A DNA stretch of 64,000 nt from Lachnoclostridium sp. An118 (GTDB lineage Bacteria > Bacillota > Clostridia > Lachnospirales > Lachnospiraceae), in NCBI RefSeq assembly GCF_002160985.1, contig NZ_NFLQ01000002.1:62001-126000 (forward strand), written 5' to 3'. The notes beneath the pieces are model-generated. The model had not been told where the DNA came from. It did not search any database and worked only from the letters and a program-made list of their open reading frames with translations. This document shows positions 54,635 through 61,742 of the stretch, in pieces. Position 1 is the first letter of the stretch. Each line of letters opens with the position of its first letter. Position numbers and translations under genes: made by a program.

Positions 54635-55775
54635 AGGATTTATCAAGCTGGCGCTCCGTCAGCTCCACATGCTGCTCCTGTATGTGGCTGTCTTTGTGAC
54701 TATAGCTGTTATTGTCCAGCTCTCCCTGAGAGAGGAGGGGACGGATACCTTTGAGATGACCTCTCTGCCTGTGGCCGTGGAGGACCGGGACGGGGGAGCG
54801 GCGGCAGAGGGGCTGAAGGAATACCTGGGACAGATCCACCGTGTGACGGAGTGGGAGGGGGACCTGACGGGTCTGCAGGAAAAAATGTTTTACAGGGACA
54901 TCTACTATTTGGTGCGGATACCGGAGAACTTTGAGGCTGCCTGCCTTGCGGGGCAGGAGAAGCTGGAGGTGACCAAAATCCCGGGGACGACCAGCGCTTA
55001 CTATGTGGACAGCCAGATCAGCGCCTGGCTTCGGGAGATGAAGGCCATGCTGGCAGCGGGATACGGGACCCAGGAGGCCTGCGCCCTTGTGTTGCAGGCC
55101 CAGAGCGGGGCCGGCTCTGTCCGGATGCTGGACGAGAGCGGGTACGGGGGAGAGCCGGCGCCCCACGCCTTTCTCTTTCAGTATCTGCCCTACATGGTCC
55201 TCTCGATCCTGTGCTACGGGGCGGCTTTTATCATGATCGCCTTCAGGAGGGAGGAGGTGAGGCGAAGGCTCCTTGTATCCCCTGTACCCAGGCTGCGTCA
55301 GAACCTGGGGCTGATGGCCGGATATCTGGTCCTGGGGGCGGTTGTGTGGGTGATCTCCCTGATCCTGCCGGTCACCCTCTACAGAGGTGACTTCCTGTCA
55401 GACGGAAATCTTCCCTATTATATGGCAAATGTGACCGCCCTGGTCCTGGTCAGTCTCTCCATCGCCTACGTGGTGAGTATGTGTGTGAAAAGAGCCGAGA
55501 CAGTAAGCGGTGTAGTCAATGTGGTGACCCTGGGCATGTGCTTCCTCTGCGGTGTCTTTGTGTCTATGGACGTCATGGCTGCAGGGGTGAAGCGGGCGGC
55601 AGCATTCCTGCCCGTGTACTGGTATGAGGCGGTGAACGGCATCCTCTCAGAGCAGGCCTCCCTCACGGCCAGCCAGAGAACGGAGGTGCTGCAGGGGCTG
55701 GGACTGCAGCTTCTCTTTGCGGCGGCCATCTTCGGCGTGGGGATGGCGGTGAGCAGATACCGGGAGACCGATTGA
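54621..55775 (+). CDS. ABC-2 type permease, second subunit
   Basis: A 384-residue permease with the same plan as its neighbour: an N-terminal helix (MLLLYVAVFVTIAVIVQLSL), an extracytoplasmic domain, and a C-terminal block of helices (YLPYMVLSILCYGAAFIMIA; NLGLMAGYLVLGAVVWVISL; LLFAAAIFGVGMAVSRY). The two permeases probably form a heterodimer. The stop codon overlaps the -35 of the next gene's promoter. Confidence 0.9.
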   Translation: MTVFRGFIKLALRQLHMLLLYVAVFVTIAVIVQLSLREEGTDTFEMTSLPVAVEDRDGGAAAEGLKEYLGQIHRVTEWEGDLTGLQEKMFYRDIYYLVRIPENFEAACLAGQEKLEVTKIPGTTSAYYVDSQISAWLREMKAMLAAGYGTQEACALVLQAQSGAGSVRMLDESGYGGEPAPHAFLFQYLPYMVLSILCYGAAFIMIAFRREEVRRRLLVSPVPRLRQNLGLMAGYLVLGAVVWVISLILPVTLYRGDFLSDGNLPYYMANVTALVLVSLSIAYVVSMCVKRAETVSGVVNVVTLGMCFLCGVFVSMDVMAAGVKRAAAFLPVYWYEAVNGILSEQASLTASQRTEVLQGLGLQLLFAAAIFGVGMAVSRYRETD

Positions 55776-55800
55776 ATTTGAGGCCTCCTTATGTTACAAT
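55772..55800 (+). promoter_or_regulatory. promoter of the alcohol dehydrogenase gene
   Basis: TTGAAT (55772-55777), 17-bp spacer, TACAAT (55795-55800). CCTCCTTA in the spacer is complementary to the downstream TAAGGAGG ribosome site, but should lie upstream of the transcript start. Confidence 0.78.
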
Positions 55801-55838
55801 CTTTAGAGTACGATTGGAGCGTAAGGAGGTCTTGTTTT

Positions 55839-57023
55839 ATGAAAAATTTTATGCAGTACGCACCCACGGAGATCGTGTTTGGGAAGGATGCGGAAAAGGA
55901 AGCCGGAAGGCTTGCCAAAAAGTGGGGCGGCGATAAAGTCCTCATTGTCTACGGGGGAGGAAGTGTGAAAAAGAGCGGTCTCCTGGACCGGGTAAAGGCG
56001 GAGCTTGCGGACGCAGGTGTGTCCTTCCAGGAGCTGGGCGGTGTGAAGCCAAACCCACGCCTGGGCCTTGTCCGGGAGGGCGTGAAGATGGCGGTGGATT
56101 TCGGGGCGGACCTGATCCTTGCTGTGGGCGGAGGCAGTGTTATTGACACGGCTAAGGCTGTGGCCATCGGTGCCGCGGATCCTTCTGTGGACGTGTGGAG
56201 TTACTGGGCCGGGGAGAGACAGGTGCAGGCGGCTCTGCCGGTGGGTGTCATCCTCACTATCTCCGCAGCGGGCAGCGAGACAAGTGACTCCGCTGTCATC
56301 ACCAACGAGGAGACCGGCAAAAAGGCGGGAATCAACACGGATTTTAACAGACCGAAGTTTGCCATCATGAACCCGGAGCTTACATACACCCTGCCGAAAT
56401 ACCAGCTTACCTGCGGCATCGTGGATATCATGATGCATACGCTGGAGCGGTATTTCACGCCGGTGGACGGCAACATGCTGACCGATGAGATCGCAGAGGG
56501 ACTCTTAAGGACCATGATCACCTGTGGGAAAAAGGCATATGAAGACCAGACGGACTACGATGCCATGAGCGAGATCATGTGGTGCGGCAGCATTTCCCAC
56601 AACAATCTGACAGGTCTTGGACGGCCAAAGGATTTCCTCTGCCACAAGCTGGGACATGAGATCGGCGGTATGTTTGATGTGGCTCACGGTGCAACCTTGT
56701 CCGCTATCTGGGGAAGCTGGGCAAGGTACGTGTACAAGATCGATCCGGCAAGATTTGCCCGGTATGGAGAGAAAGTATGGGGCATTGTTGAAGATGATGA
56801 GGAGAAGGCGGCTGTGGCGGCTATTGAGGCGACAGAAGATTTCTTTCGGTCTCTCCATATGCCCGTCTGCATCGGGGAGCTGGAGATAGGCGTGCAGTCG
56901 GACGAGGTGCTGCGGAAGCTGGCGGACAGCGCCACAAAGGGGGATACCATCCTGCTGGGCTCATTCAAGAAGATAAATGCGGAGGACGCCTACCAGATTT
57001 ACAGGGCGGCAAACCATGACTGA
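55839..57023 (+). CDS. iron-containing alcohol dehydrogenase
   Basis: A 394-residue group III, BDH/YqhD-like NAD(P)-dependent dehydrogenase. N-terminal nucleotide domain: VLIVYGGGSVKKSGL, ILAVGGGSVIDTAKAVAIGA. Metal ligands: DIMMHTLERYF, LCHKLGHEIGGMFDVAHGAT. Likely reduces short-chain aldehydes such as butyraldehyde. ATG 55839 follows TAAGGAGGT; a 16-codon upstream extension is rejected. It may be co-transcribed with the amino-acid genes that follow. Confidence 0.92.
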   Translation: MKNFMQYAPTEIVFGKDAEKEAGRLAKKWGGDKVLIVYGGGSVKKSGLLDRVKAELADAGVSFQELGGVKPNPRLGLVREGVKMAVDFGADLILAVGGGSVIDTAKAVAIGAADPSVDVWSYWAGERQVQAALPVGVILTISAAGSETSDSAVITNEETGKKAGINTDFNRPKFAIMNPELTYTLPKYQLTCGIVDIMMHTLERYFTPVDGNMLTDEIAEGLLRTMITCGKKAYEDQTDYDAMSEIMWCGSISHNNLTGLGRPKDFLCHKLGHEIGGMFDVAHGATLSAIWGSWARYVYKIDPARFARYGEKVWGIVEDDEEKAAVAAIEATEDFFRSLHMPVCIGELEIGVQSDEVLRKLADSATKGDTILLGSFKKINAEDAYQIYRAANHD

Positions 57024-57047
57024 GAAAGATACGAGAGGTGAAACGAT

Positions 57048-57998
57048 ATGATTTTTTTAGGAAAAGAAGAAGTTGAGAAGCTGGTGGACCCAAATGAGAT
57101 CATGGACCAGATCGAGGAGGCTTACCGGATCTTCGGGGCAGACGCCTACTATATGCCGCCTCGCCCGGTGATCGAGCACGAGAACAAGACGCTCATCTAC
57201 ATGCCATGCTTCACGGAAGACATCATCGGCACCAAGATGCTGACCATCTTCCCGGAGAACGCAAAGCTGGGGCTTCCCTCCCTGGACGGGCTTGTGATCC
57301 TGAACGACAGGACAACAGGCGCGCCGTTGGCCATCATGGATGGCCAGGCTGTGACGGCATGGAGGACAGGGGCTGTAGGCGGCGTGGGGATCCGCCATCT
57401 GTCCAGAAAGGATGCCCGCACAGTAGGTATTGTAGGCGCTGGAGCACAGGGCTTCCACCAGGCTGTGTACGCCTGCGCGGCCAGGAACATTGAGACCGTC
57501 TACATCTGGAACCACAGCGACCGTGATCTGACGGATTTCATGGCAAGACTGAAGAAGACTATTGCGGATCCGGCGGTGGAAGTAGTACAATGTAAGACAG
57601 TGGAAGAACTGGTGAAGGCCAGCGATATCATCTGCACCGCTACCCCTTCGGAGGAGCCGGTACTTCCCAATGACAGGGAGCTGCTGGAAGGAAAATGCAT
57701 CATCGCCATTGGGTCCTATACTCCGCAGATGCGGGAGATACCGGATGTGATCTGGGATCTGGTGGACAACGTGTACATCGAGCTTCCCTATGCCTGTGAG
57801 GAGAGCGGCGATCTGAGTCAGCCGCTTGCCGAGGGAAGACTCACCATGGACAGAGTGGTTCTTATGGATAAGTTCCTGGCATCCGGGGCTGACGAAGATG
57901 AGATCGCAAAGAAAACCACATATTTTAAATCTGTGGGCATGGGTCTTTTTGACGTGTGTGTGGCACAGAAATTACTGGAGAAAGCAAAGGAGAGATAA
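57048..57998 (+). CDS. ornithine cyclodeaminase / mu-crystallin family protein
   Basis: A 316-residue NAD(P)-binding enzyme. ENKTLIYMPCF and DGQAVTAWRTGAVGG form the substrate pocket, and GIVGAGAQGFHQAVYACAAR is the Rossmann loop. LDGLVILNDRTTGAPLAIMD is conserved. Members include ornithine cyclodeaminase, alanine dehydrogenase, and ketimine reductases; the substrate cannot be fixed from sequence. All family reactions pass through an imine, which fits the RidA gene 4 bp downstream. Confidence 0.9.
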   Translation: MIFLGKEEVEKLVDPNEIMDQIEEAYRIFGADAYYMPPRPVIEHENKTLIYMPCFTEDIIGTKMLTIFPENAKLGLPSLDGLVILNDRTTGAPLAIMDGQAVTAWRTGAVGGVGIRHLSRKDARTVGIVGAGAQGFHQAVYACAARNIETVYIWNHSDRDLTDFMARLKKTIADPAVEVVQCKTVEELVKASDIICTATPSEEPVLPNDRELLEGKCIIAIGSYTPQMREIPDVIWDLVDNVYIELPYACEESGDLSQPLAEGRLTMDRVVLMDKFLASGADEDEIAKKTTYFKSVGMGLFDVCVAQKLLEKAKER

Positions 57999-58001
57999 GA
58001 A

Positions 58002-58379
58002 ATGAAATTAGTAGCGACAGAGAAAGCACCAAAAGCACTTGGACCGTATTCACAGGGATACATTTACAACGGCGTGTTCTACGCGGCAGGACAGATCGCC
58101 ATCAACCCGGCAACAGACGCAGTTGAGGCAGATACCATCGAGGGACAGACAGAGCAGGTGTGCAAGAACATCGGCGAGCTCCTGGCGGCAGCAGGCACAA
58201 CCTACGACAAAGTCATCAAGACAACCTGCTTCCTGGCAGACATGGGAGACTTTGGTGCGTTTAACGAGGTGTATGCAAAATATTTCACATCCAAACCAGC
58301 CAGAAGCTGTGTGGCTGTAAAGACACTTCCAAAGAATGTGCTGTGTGAGATCGAAGTCATCGCGGCAGTGGAAGAGTAA
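58002..58379 (+). CDS. ridA: RidA family 2-iminobutanoate/2-iminopropanoate deaminase
   Basis: A 125-residue trimeric enzyme that hydrolyses reactive enamine/imine intermediates to ketoacids. AYGPYSQG-type start (KALGPYSQGYIYNGVFYAAGQ), the catalytic-site Arg in FTSKPARSCVAVKTLPKN, and the C-terminal EIEVIAAVEE are canonical. It starts 4 bp after the cyclodeaminase-family gene, so the pair probably works together on imines. Confidence 0.95.
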   Translation: MKLVATEKAPKALGPYSQGYIYNGVFYAAGQIAINPATDAVEADTIEGQTEQVCKNIGELLAAAGTTYDKVIKTTCFLADMGDFGAFNEVYAKYFTSKPARSCVAVKTLPKNVLCEIEVIAAVEE

Positions 58380-58429
58380 GAACAAAAGCCCTGGAAGGCA
58401 GAAGAGTAAGAAAAGAGGTAGAGTGAAAA

Positions 58430-59260
58430 ATGGCAGAGCAGCAAAACGGGTGCTCCCCCTCCGACTGTGCGGGGTGCGCCCATGCAGACTCCTGCGGCAG
58501 CAAGCCCCAGGATATGAGGGAACCGGCGAACCCGTTTTCCCATGTGAATAAAGTGATCGCCGTGGTCAGCGGAAAAGGCGGCGTGGGCAAGTCCATGGTG
58601 ACGGCCTCCCTGGCAAGGATCATGCGGGAGCAGGGATTTTCCGTGGGGATCCTGGATGCGGATATTACAGGGCCGTCCATCCCGAAGATGTATGGTATAC
58701 ACGAGACGGCAAAGGGGAGCGACGAGGGAATCTTCCCCAGCGTGGCAAAGGACGGCACGAAGGTCATGTCCGTCAACCTGCTCCTGGAGCATGAGTCTGA
58801 CCCGGTGATCTGGAGAGGTCCCATCATCGCGGGAGTGGTGAAGCAGTTCTGGACCGATGTTATGTGGGGGGAGCTGGATTATCTCTTTGTGGACATGCCT
58901 CCCGGAACCGGGGACGTGCCTCTCACGGTGTTCCAGTCCCTGCCGGTGGACGGTATCGTCATCGTCACCTCACCGCAGGACCTGGTGCAGATGATCGTGG
59001 ACAAGGCCTGCAACATGGCCCGGCAGATGAACATCCCGGTGCTGGGCATTGTGGAAAATTACAGTTATCTCGTATGCCCGGACTGCGGAAAGAAGATTTC
59101 TGTGTTCGGCGAGAGCCACATCGAGGAGACAGCCCGGGAACTGGGCGTGCCGGTCCTCGGGAAAATGCCTATTGACCCGAAGCTGGCGGAGTCCGTGGAA
59201 GAAGAACGATTCTACGAGGCGGACAACCAGTACCTGGCGGACGTGGTGAATAAGTTATAA
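58430..59260 (+). CDS. mrp: Mrp/NBP35-type Fe-S cluster carrier ATPase
   Basis: A 276-residue deviant-Walker P-loop ATPase. The N-terminal cysteine cluster GCSPSDCAGCAHADSC is like NBP35. The Walker A is SGKGGVGKSMV, followed by DADITGPSIPKMYG, DMPPGTGDVPLTV, and a C-terminal CPDCGKKISVFG with the paired cysteines that bridge a 4Fe-4S cluster in the dimer. It delivers clusters to apoproteins. The stop codon touches palindromic repeat copy 2. Confidence 0.94.
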   Translation: MAEQQNGCSPSDCAGCAHADSCGSKPQDMREPANPFSHVNKVIAVVSGKGGVGKSMVTASLARIMREQGFSVGILDADITGPSIPKMYGIHETAKGSDEGIFPSVAKDGTKVMSVNLLLEHESDPVIWRGPIIAGVVKQFWTDVMWGELDYLFVDMPPGTGDVPLTVFQSLPVDGIVIVTSPQDLVQMIVDKACNMARQMNIPVLGIVENYSYLVCPDCGKKISVFGESHIEETARELGVPVLGKMPIDPKLAESVEEERFYEADNQYLADVVNKL

Positions 59261-59310
59261 CGTAAATGGGGACGTAACCCTTTTTAAAAGGGTTACGTCC
59301 CCATTTACGT
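59260..59310 (+). repeat. dispersed palindromic repeat, copy 2
   Basis: ACGTAAATGGGGACGTAACC...GGTTACGTCCCC then ATTTACGT: a 25-bp perfect stem with a minimal TTTTTAAAA centre. It begins at the last base of the mrp stop codon. It shares the GGACGTAA/TTACGTCC core with copies at 12352 and 61695, while the outer arms differ. Confidence 0.9.
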
Positions 59311-59314
59311 TTGT

Positions 59315-59378
59315 TGGTGTGTAATTTTGTATCATCCCTTGCGGAAAAATGAACAAACTGGTGTGAAATTGTGTATCA
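59315..59378 (+). repeat. pair of 20-bp direct repeats
   Basis: TGGTGTGTAATTTTGTATCA (59315-59334) and TGGTGTGAAATTGTGTATCA (59359-59378) match at 18 of 20 positions with a 44-bp period. The second also reads TGTGA-N9-TCACA. They lie in the AT-rich gap between palindrome copy 2 and the SOS promoter. Confidence 0.7.
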
Positions 59379-59441
59379 CATAAAATAAATAATGGCAGTA
59401 AGAGAGGACCGAAAGAAAAGGACAGTCATATTTATCGCCTC

Positions 59442-59470
59442 TTGACATGTAGAACGTACGTTTGTATACT
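59442..59470 (+). promoter_or_regulatory. sigma-A promoter of the radical-SAM/DUF4130 operon
   Basis: A near-consensus TTGACA (59442-59447), 17-bp spacer, TATACT (59465-59470). Two LexA boxes overlap it. Confidence 0.9.
59452..59463 (+). promoter_or_regulatory. LexA/SOS box 1 (between -35 and -10)
   Basis: GAACGTACGTTT matches the Gram-positive LexA consensus GAACnnnnGTTC except at the last base. It lies inside the promoter spacer. Confidence 0.78.
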
Positions 59471-59477
59471 GAAATAA

Positions 59478-59489
59478 GAACGTATGTTC
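59478..59489 (+). promoter_or_regulatory. LexA/SOS box 2 (at the transcript start)
   Basis: GAACGTATGTTC is a full match to GAACnnnnGTTC, 7 bp past the -10, centred 26 bp from box 1. Confidence 0.88.
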
Positions 59490-59510
59490 TATATCGTTAA
59501 GAGGAGATGT

Positions 59511-60842
59511 ATGATCGTGGAACTTCAGCAGTCTATATCCATAGCTGACAAACTGAAAATACTGACTGACGCGGCCAAATATGACGTGGCCTGCACGTCC
59601 AGCGGGACCCAGCGCACCAATGACGGCACTGGCATAGGGAGCTGCGCCCAGGCGGGGATATGCCACAGCTTCTCCGCGGACGGGAGATGCATTTCCCTGC
59701 TGAAGATCCTGTTTACAAATGAGTGCATCTATGACTGCAAATACTGCATCAACCGCAGGAGCAACGATGTGCCCAGGGCCTCCTTTACGCCGGACGAGAT
59801 CTGTACGCTGACGATGGAGTTTTACCGGCGCAATTACATAGAAGGCCTGTTTCTGAGCTCTGGTGTGCTGAAAAGTCCGGATCATACAATGGAGCTTATC
59901 TATGCGGCACTCTATAAGCTGCGGACAACATACCGATTCCAGGGCTACATCCATGTGAAGGCTATTCCCGGCACCAGCCAGGAACTGCTGGAGAGGCTGG
60001 GATTTCTGGCGGACAGGATGAGCGTCAATCTGGAACTGCCTACAGCAGAGGGACTGCGCCTCCTTGCGCCCCACAAGACAAGAGAGAGGATCCTTGCGCC
60101 CATGCGGCTTGTGCAGAACAAAATGGAGGAAAACAGGCAGGAGATCCAGCTGTACCGGAATGTCCAGAGATTTGTGCCTGCCGGGCAGAGCACCCAGATG
60201 ATCATAGGCGCCACGCCGGAGACGGATTTTCAGATCATCCATGTGGCAGAGGCTCTCTATAAGAAGTTCGGGTTAAAGCGGGTGTTCTATTCTGCTTTTG
60301 TACCCGTAAATGAGGACGCCTCCCTGCCGGCCAGAACAGGGGAGGGGCCGCCACTCCTTCGGGAACACCGGCTGTACCAGGCGGATTTCCTGCTCCGGTA
60401 CTACCAGTTTCAGGCTGGGGAGCTCCTGACGGAGGAAGCCCCCAATTTTAATGTGTTCCTGGACCCGAAATGTAACTGGGCCCTGCGTCATCTGGAGGTT
60501 TTTCCAGTGGAGGTAAACACTGCGGGATATGAGCTCCTTCTCCGGGTGCCGGGCATCGGATACAGGTCGGCTGCCAGGATCGTGAAGGCCAGGCGTTACG
60601 GGAAGCTGGACTTTGGGGACCTGAAGAAAATGGGTGTGGTCCTCAAGCGGGCGCTGTACTTCCTGACCTGCGGCGGGAAGATGATGTATCCGGTAAAGCT
60701 CGAGGAGGATTATATTGCGCGCAATCTTTTGAATGTAAAGGAGAGACTGCCCGAGGGGGCGGATGGCATGACCTACAGACAACTCTCTCTTTTTGACGAT
60801 GCGAGATTTGGCAGCATGTCGGAGAAAGGAGGCACCATATGA
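59511..60842 (+). CDS. radical-SAM DNA modification/repair protein (TIGR03916 type)
   Basis: A 443-residue protein. Early cysteines (Cys28, 45, 51, 60) precede the radical-SAM motif CIYDCKYC (Cys72, 76, 79). A central barrel contains GLFLSSGVLKSPDHTMELI and MIIGATPETD. Near the C terminus LLRVPGIGYRSAARIVKAR is a helix-hairpin-helix DNA-binding motif, followed by GDLKKMGVVLKRALYF. I recognise it as the putative DNA modification/repair radical-SAM family; the reaction is unknown. ATG 59511 has GAGGAGA; an upstream ATG at 59484 lies within LexA box 2 and is rejected. Couples by 4 bp to the next gene. Confidence 0.9.
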   Translation: MIVELQQSISIADKLKILTDAAKYDVACTSSGTQRTNDGTGIGSCAQAGICHSFSADGRCISLLKILFTNECIYDCKYCINRRSNDVPRASFTPDEICTLTMEFYRRNYIEGLFLSSGVLKSPDHTMELIYAALYKLRTTYRFQGYIHVKAIPGTSQELLERLGFLADRMSVNLELPTAEGLRLLAPHKTRERILAPMRLVQNKMEENRQEIQLYRNVQRFVPAGQSTQMIIGATPETDFQIIHVAEALYKKFGLKRVFYSAFVPVNEDASLPARTGEGPPLLREHRLYQADFLLRYYQFQAGELLTEEAPNFNVFLDPKCNWALRHLEVFPVEVNTAGYELLLRVPGIGYRSAARIVKARRYGKLDFGDLKKMGVVLKRALYFLTCGGKMMYPVKLEEDYIARNLLNVKERLPEGADGMTYRQLSLFDDARFGSMSEKGGTI

Positions 60843-61615
60843 AAACCATTTACATCTGTACAGACAGCGTCACAGGGATTTTTTCTGCCGTGTACGAGGC
60901 GTGGAAGGAGCGCCGCCGGGAGGGTGCCAGTGGGATCGCCATCCGGGGCAGTGTGGATCCGCAGCTGTTCTGTGAGTACAGGGAGATTCCGGAAAATGAG
61001 AGCAGAGCGGAGGCTGTCGGGAAGATGATACTTACGAACCTGGGCAGGGATGTCTACCATCATATCTATTATGCGGCCCTCTCCCGGGATGGAGAAAAAG
61101 GGGAGGCGATCCTTGGGACGCTGCTGGCGGCCCGGAAGCTGAGACAGCCCCGGAAGATCATGGAGCATCTGGGGGATCCCGCTGTGGAAAAGGTGTTTGA
61201 GCTGAGCCGCAGCGTGGGAAATGAGGCCCATCTTCTGACAGGCTTTGTGCGCTTCCGGGAGCTGGAGAATGGGATACTCTTTGCAGATATCACACCGAAA
61301 AACCAGGTGCTTCCCTGTCTGGGGGCTCATTTTCAGGAGCGTTTTCCTCTGGAGAACTGGATGATCCGGGACAAAAACCGCAGTATGTTTGTGGTCCATG
61401 AGGCAGGAAAACGGTGGGTCCTTGTACAGGAGGAGGACCCGGAGGGGAGGATGGACGAGCAGCTGCTGCATCTCTCCGGCCAGGAGGAGAAAATGCAGGC
61501 GCTGTGGAGGGAGTTCTGTGACACTATTGCCATCAAGGAGAGGTTAAATCCCAAGCGCCAGAGGACTCACCTTCCGCTCCGTTACCGGCCTGATATGACA
61601 GAATTTGCAGGATAG
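60839..61615 (+). CDS. probable DNA metabolism protein (TIGR03915/DUF4130 type)
   Basis: A 258-residue protein. IYICTDSVTGIFSAVYEAWK opens it; VGNEAHLLTGFVRFRELENG and YADITPKNQVLP-like FADITPKNQVLPCLGAHFQERF form the DUF4130 core, and the tail has FCDTIAIKERLNPKRQRTHLPLRY, split here across conserved residues. This family almost always accompanies the preceding radical-SAM gene. Some relatives are annotated as uracil-DNA-glycosylase-like, but no activity can be read from the sequence. It starts within the stop of the radical-SAM gene and shares its SOS promoter. Confidence 0.87.
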   Translation: MKTIYICTDSVTGIFSAVYEAWKERRREGASGIAIRGSVDPQLFCEYREIPENESRAEAVGKMILTNLGRDVYHHIYYAALSRDGEKGEAILGTLLAARKLRQPRKIMEHLGDPAVEKVFELSRSVGNEAHLLTGFVRFRELENGILFADITPKNQVLPCLGAHFQERFPLENWMIRDKNRSMFVVHEAGKRWVLVQEEDPEGRMDEQLLHLSGQEEKMQALWREFCDTIAIKERLNPKRQRTHLPLRYRPDMTEFAG

Positions 61616-61694
61616 TGCGAGGCAGACAATTTTGCAAAATAGTCAGATAATATTTCCGCGCCATACACAATACCCCGCCAGTTGGTTTTATTTC

Positions 61695-61725
61695 GGACGT
61701 AACATTATTGAAAAGTATTACGTCC
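61695..61725 (+). repeat. dispersed palindromic repeat, copy 3 (degenerate)
   Basis: GGACGTAACATTATTG then AAAAGTATTACGTCC: the outer 8 bp pair perfectly and the middle is imperfect. Its right arm AAAAGTATTACGTCC is identical to that of copy 1. Confidence 0.8.
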
Positions 61726-61736
61726 CCACTTATAAT
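61708..61736 (+). promoter_or_regulatory. promoter of the nuclease-helicase gene, partly built from repeat copy 3
   Basis: TTGAAA (61708-61713, inside the palindrome), 17-bp spacer, TATAAT (61731-61736). The ATG at 61743 is only 7 bp after the -10, so the mRNA would be leaderless or nearly so; no ribosome site is present. Confidence 0.7.
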
Positions 61737-61742
61737 ATACCT

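Noticed and set aside
55781-55832. CCTCCTTA/TAAGGAGG inverted repeat that could hide the alcohol dehydrogenase ribosome site
   Set aside because: The left arm is in the promoter spacer, so it should not be in the transcript from that promoter. It would matter only for read-through from the ABC operon.
59484-59510. Upstream ATG extending the radical-SAM protein by nine residues
   Set aside because: It lies inside LexA box 2, only 14 bp past the -10, with no ribosome site; ATG 59511 has a good one.
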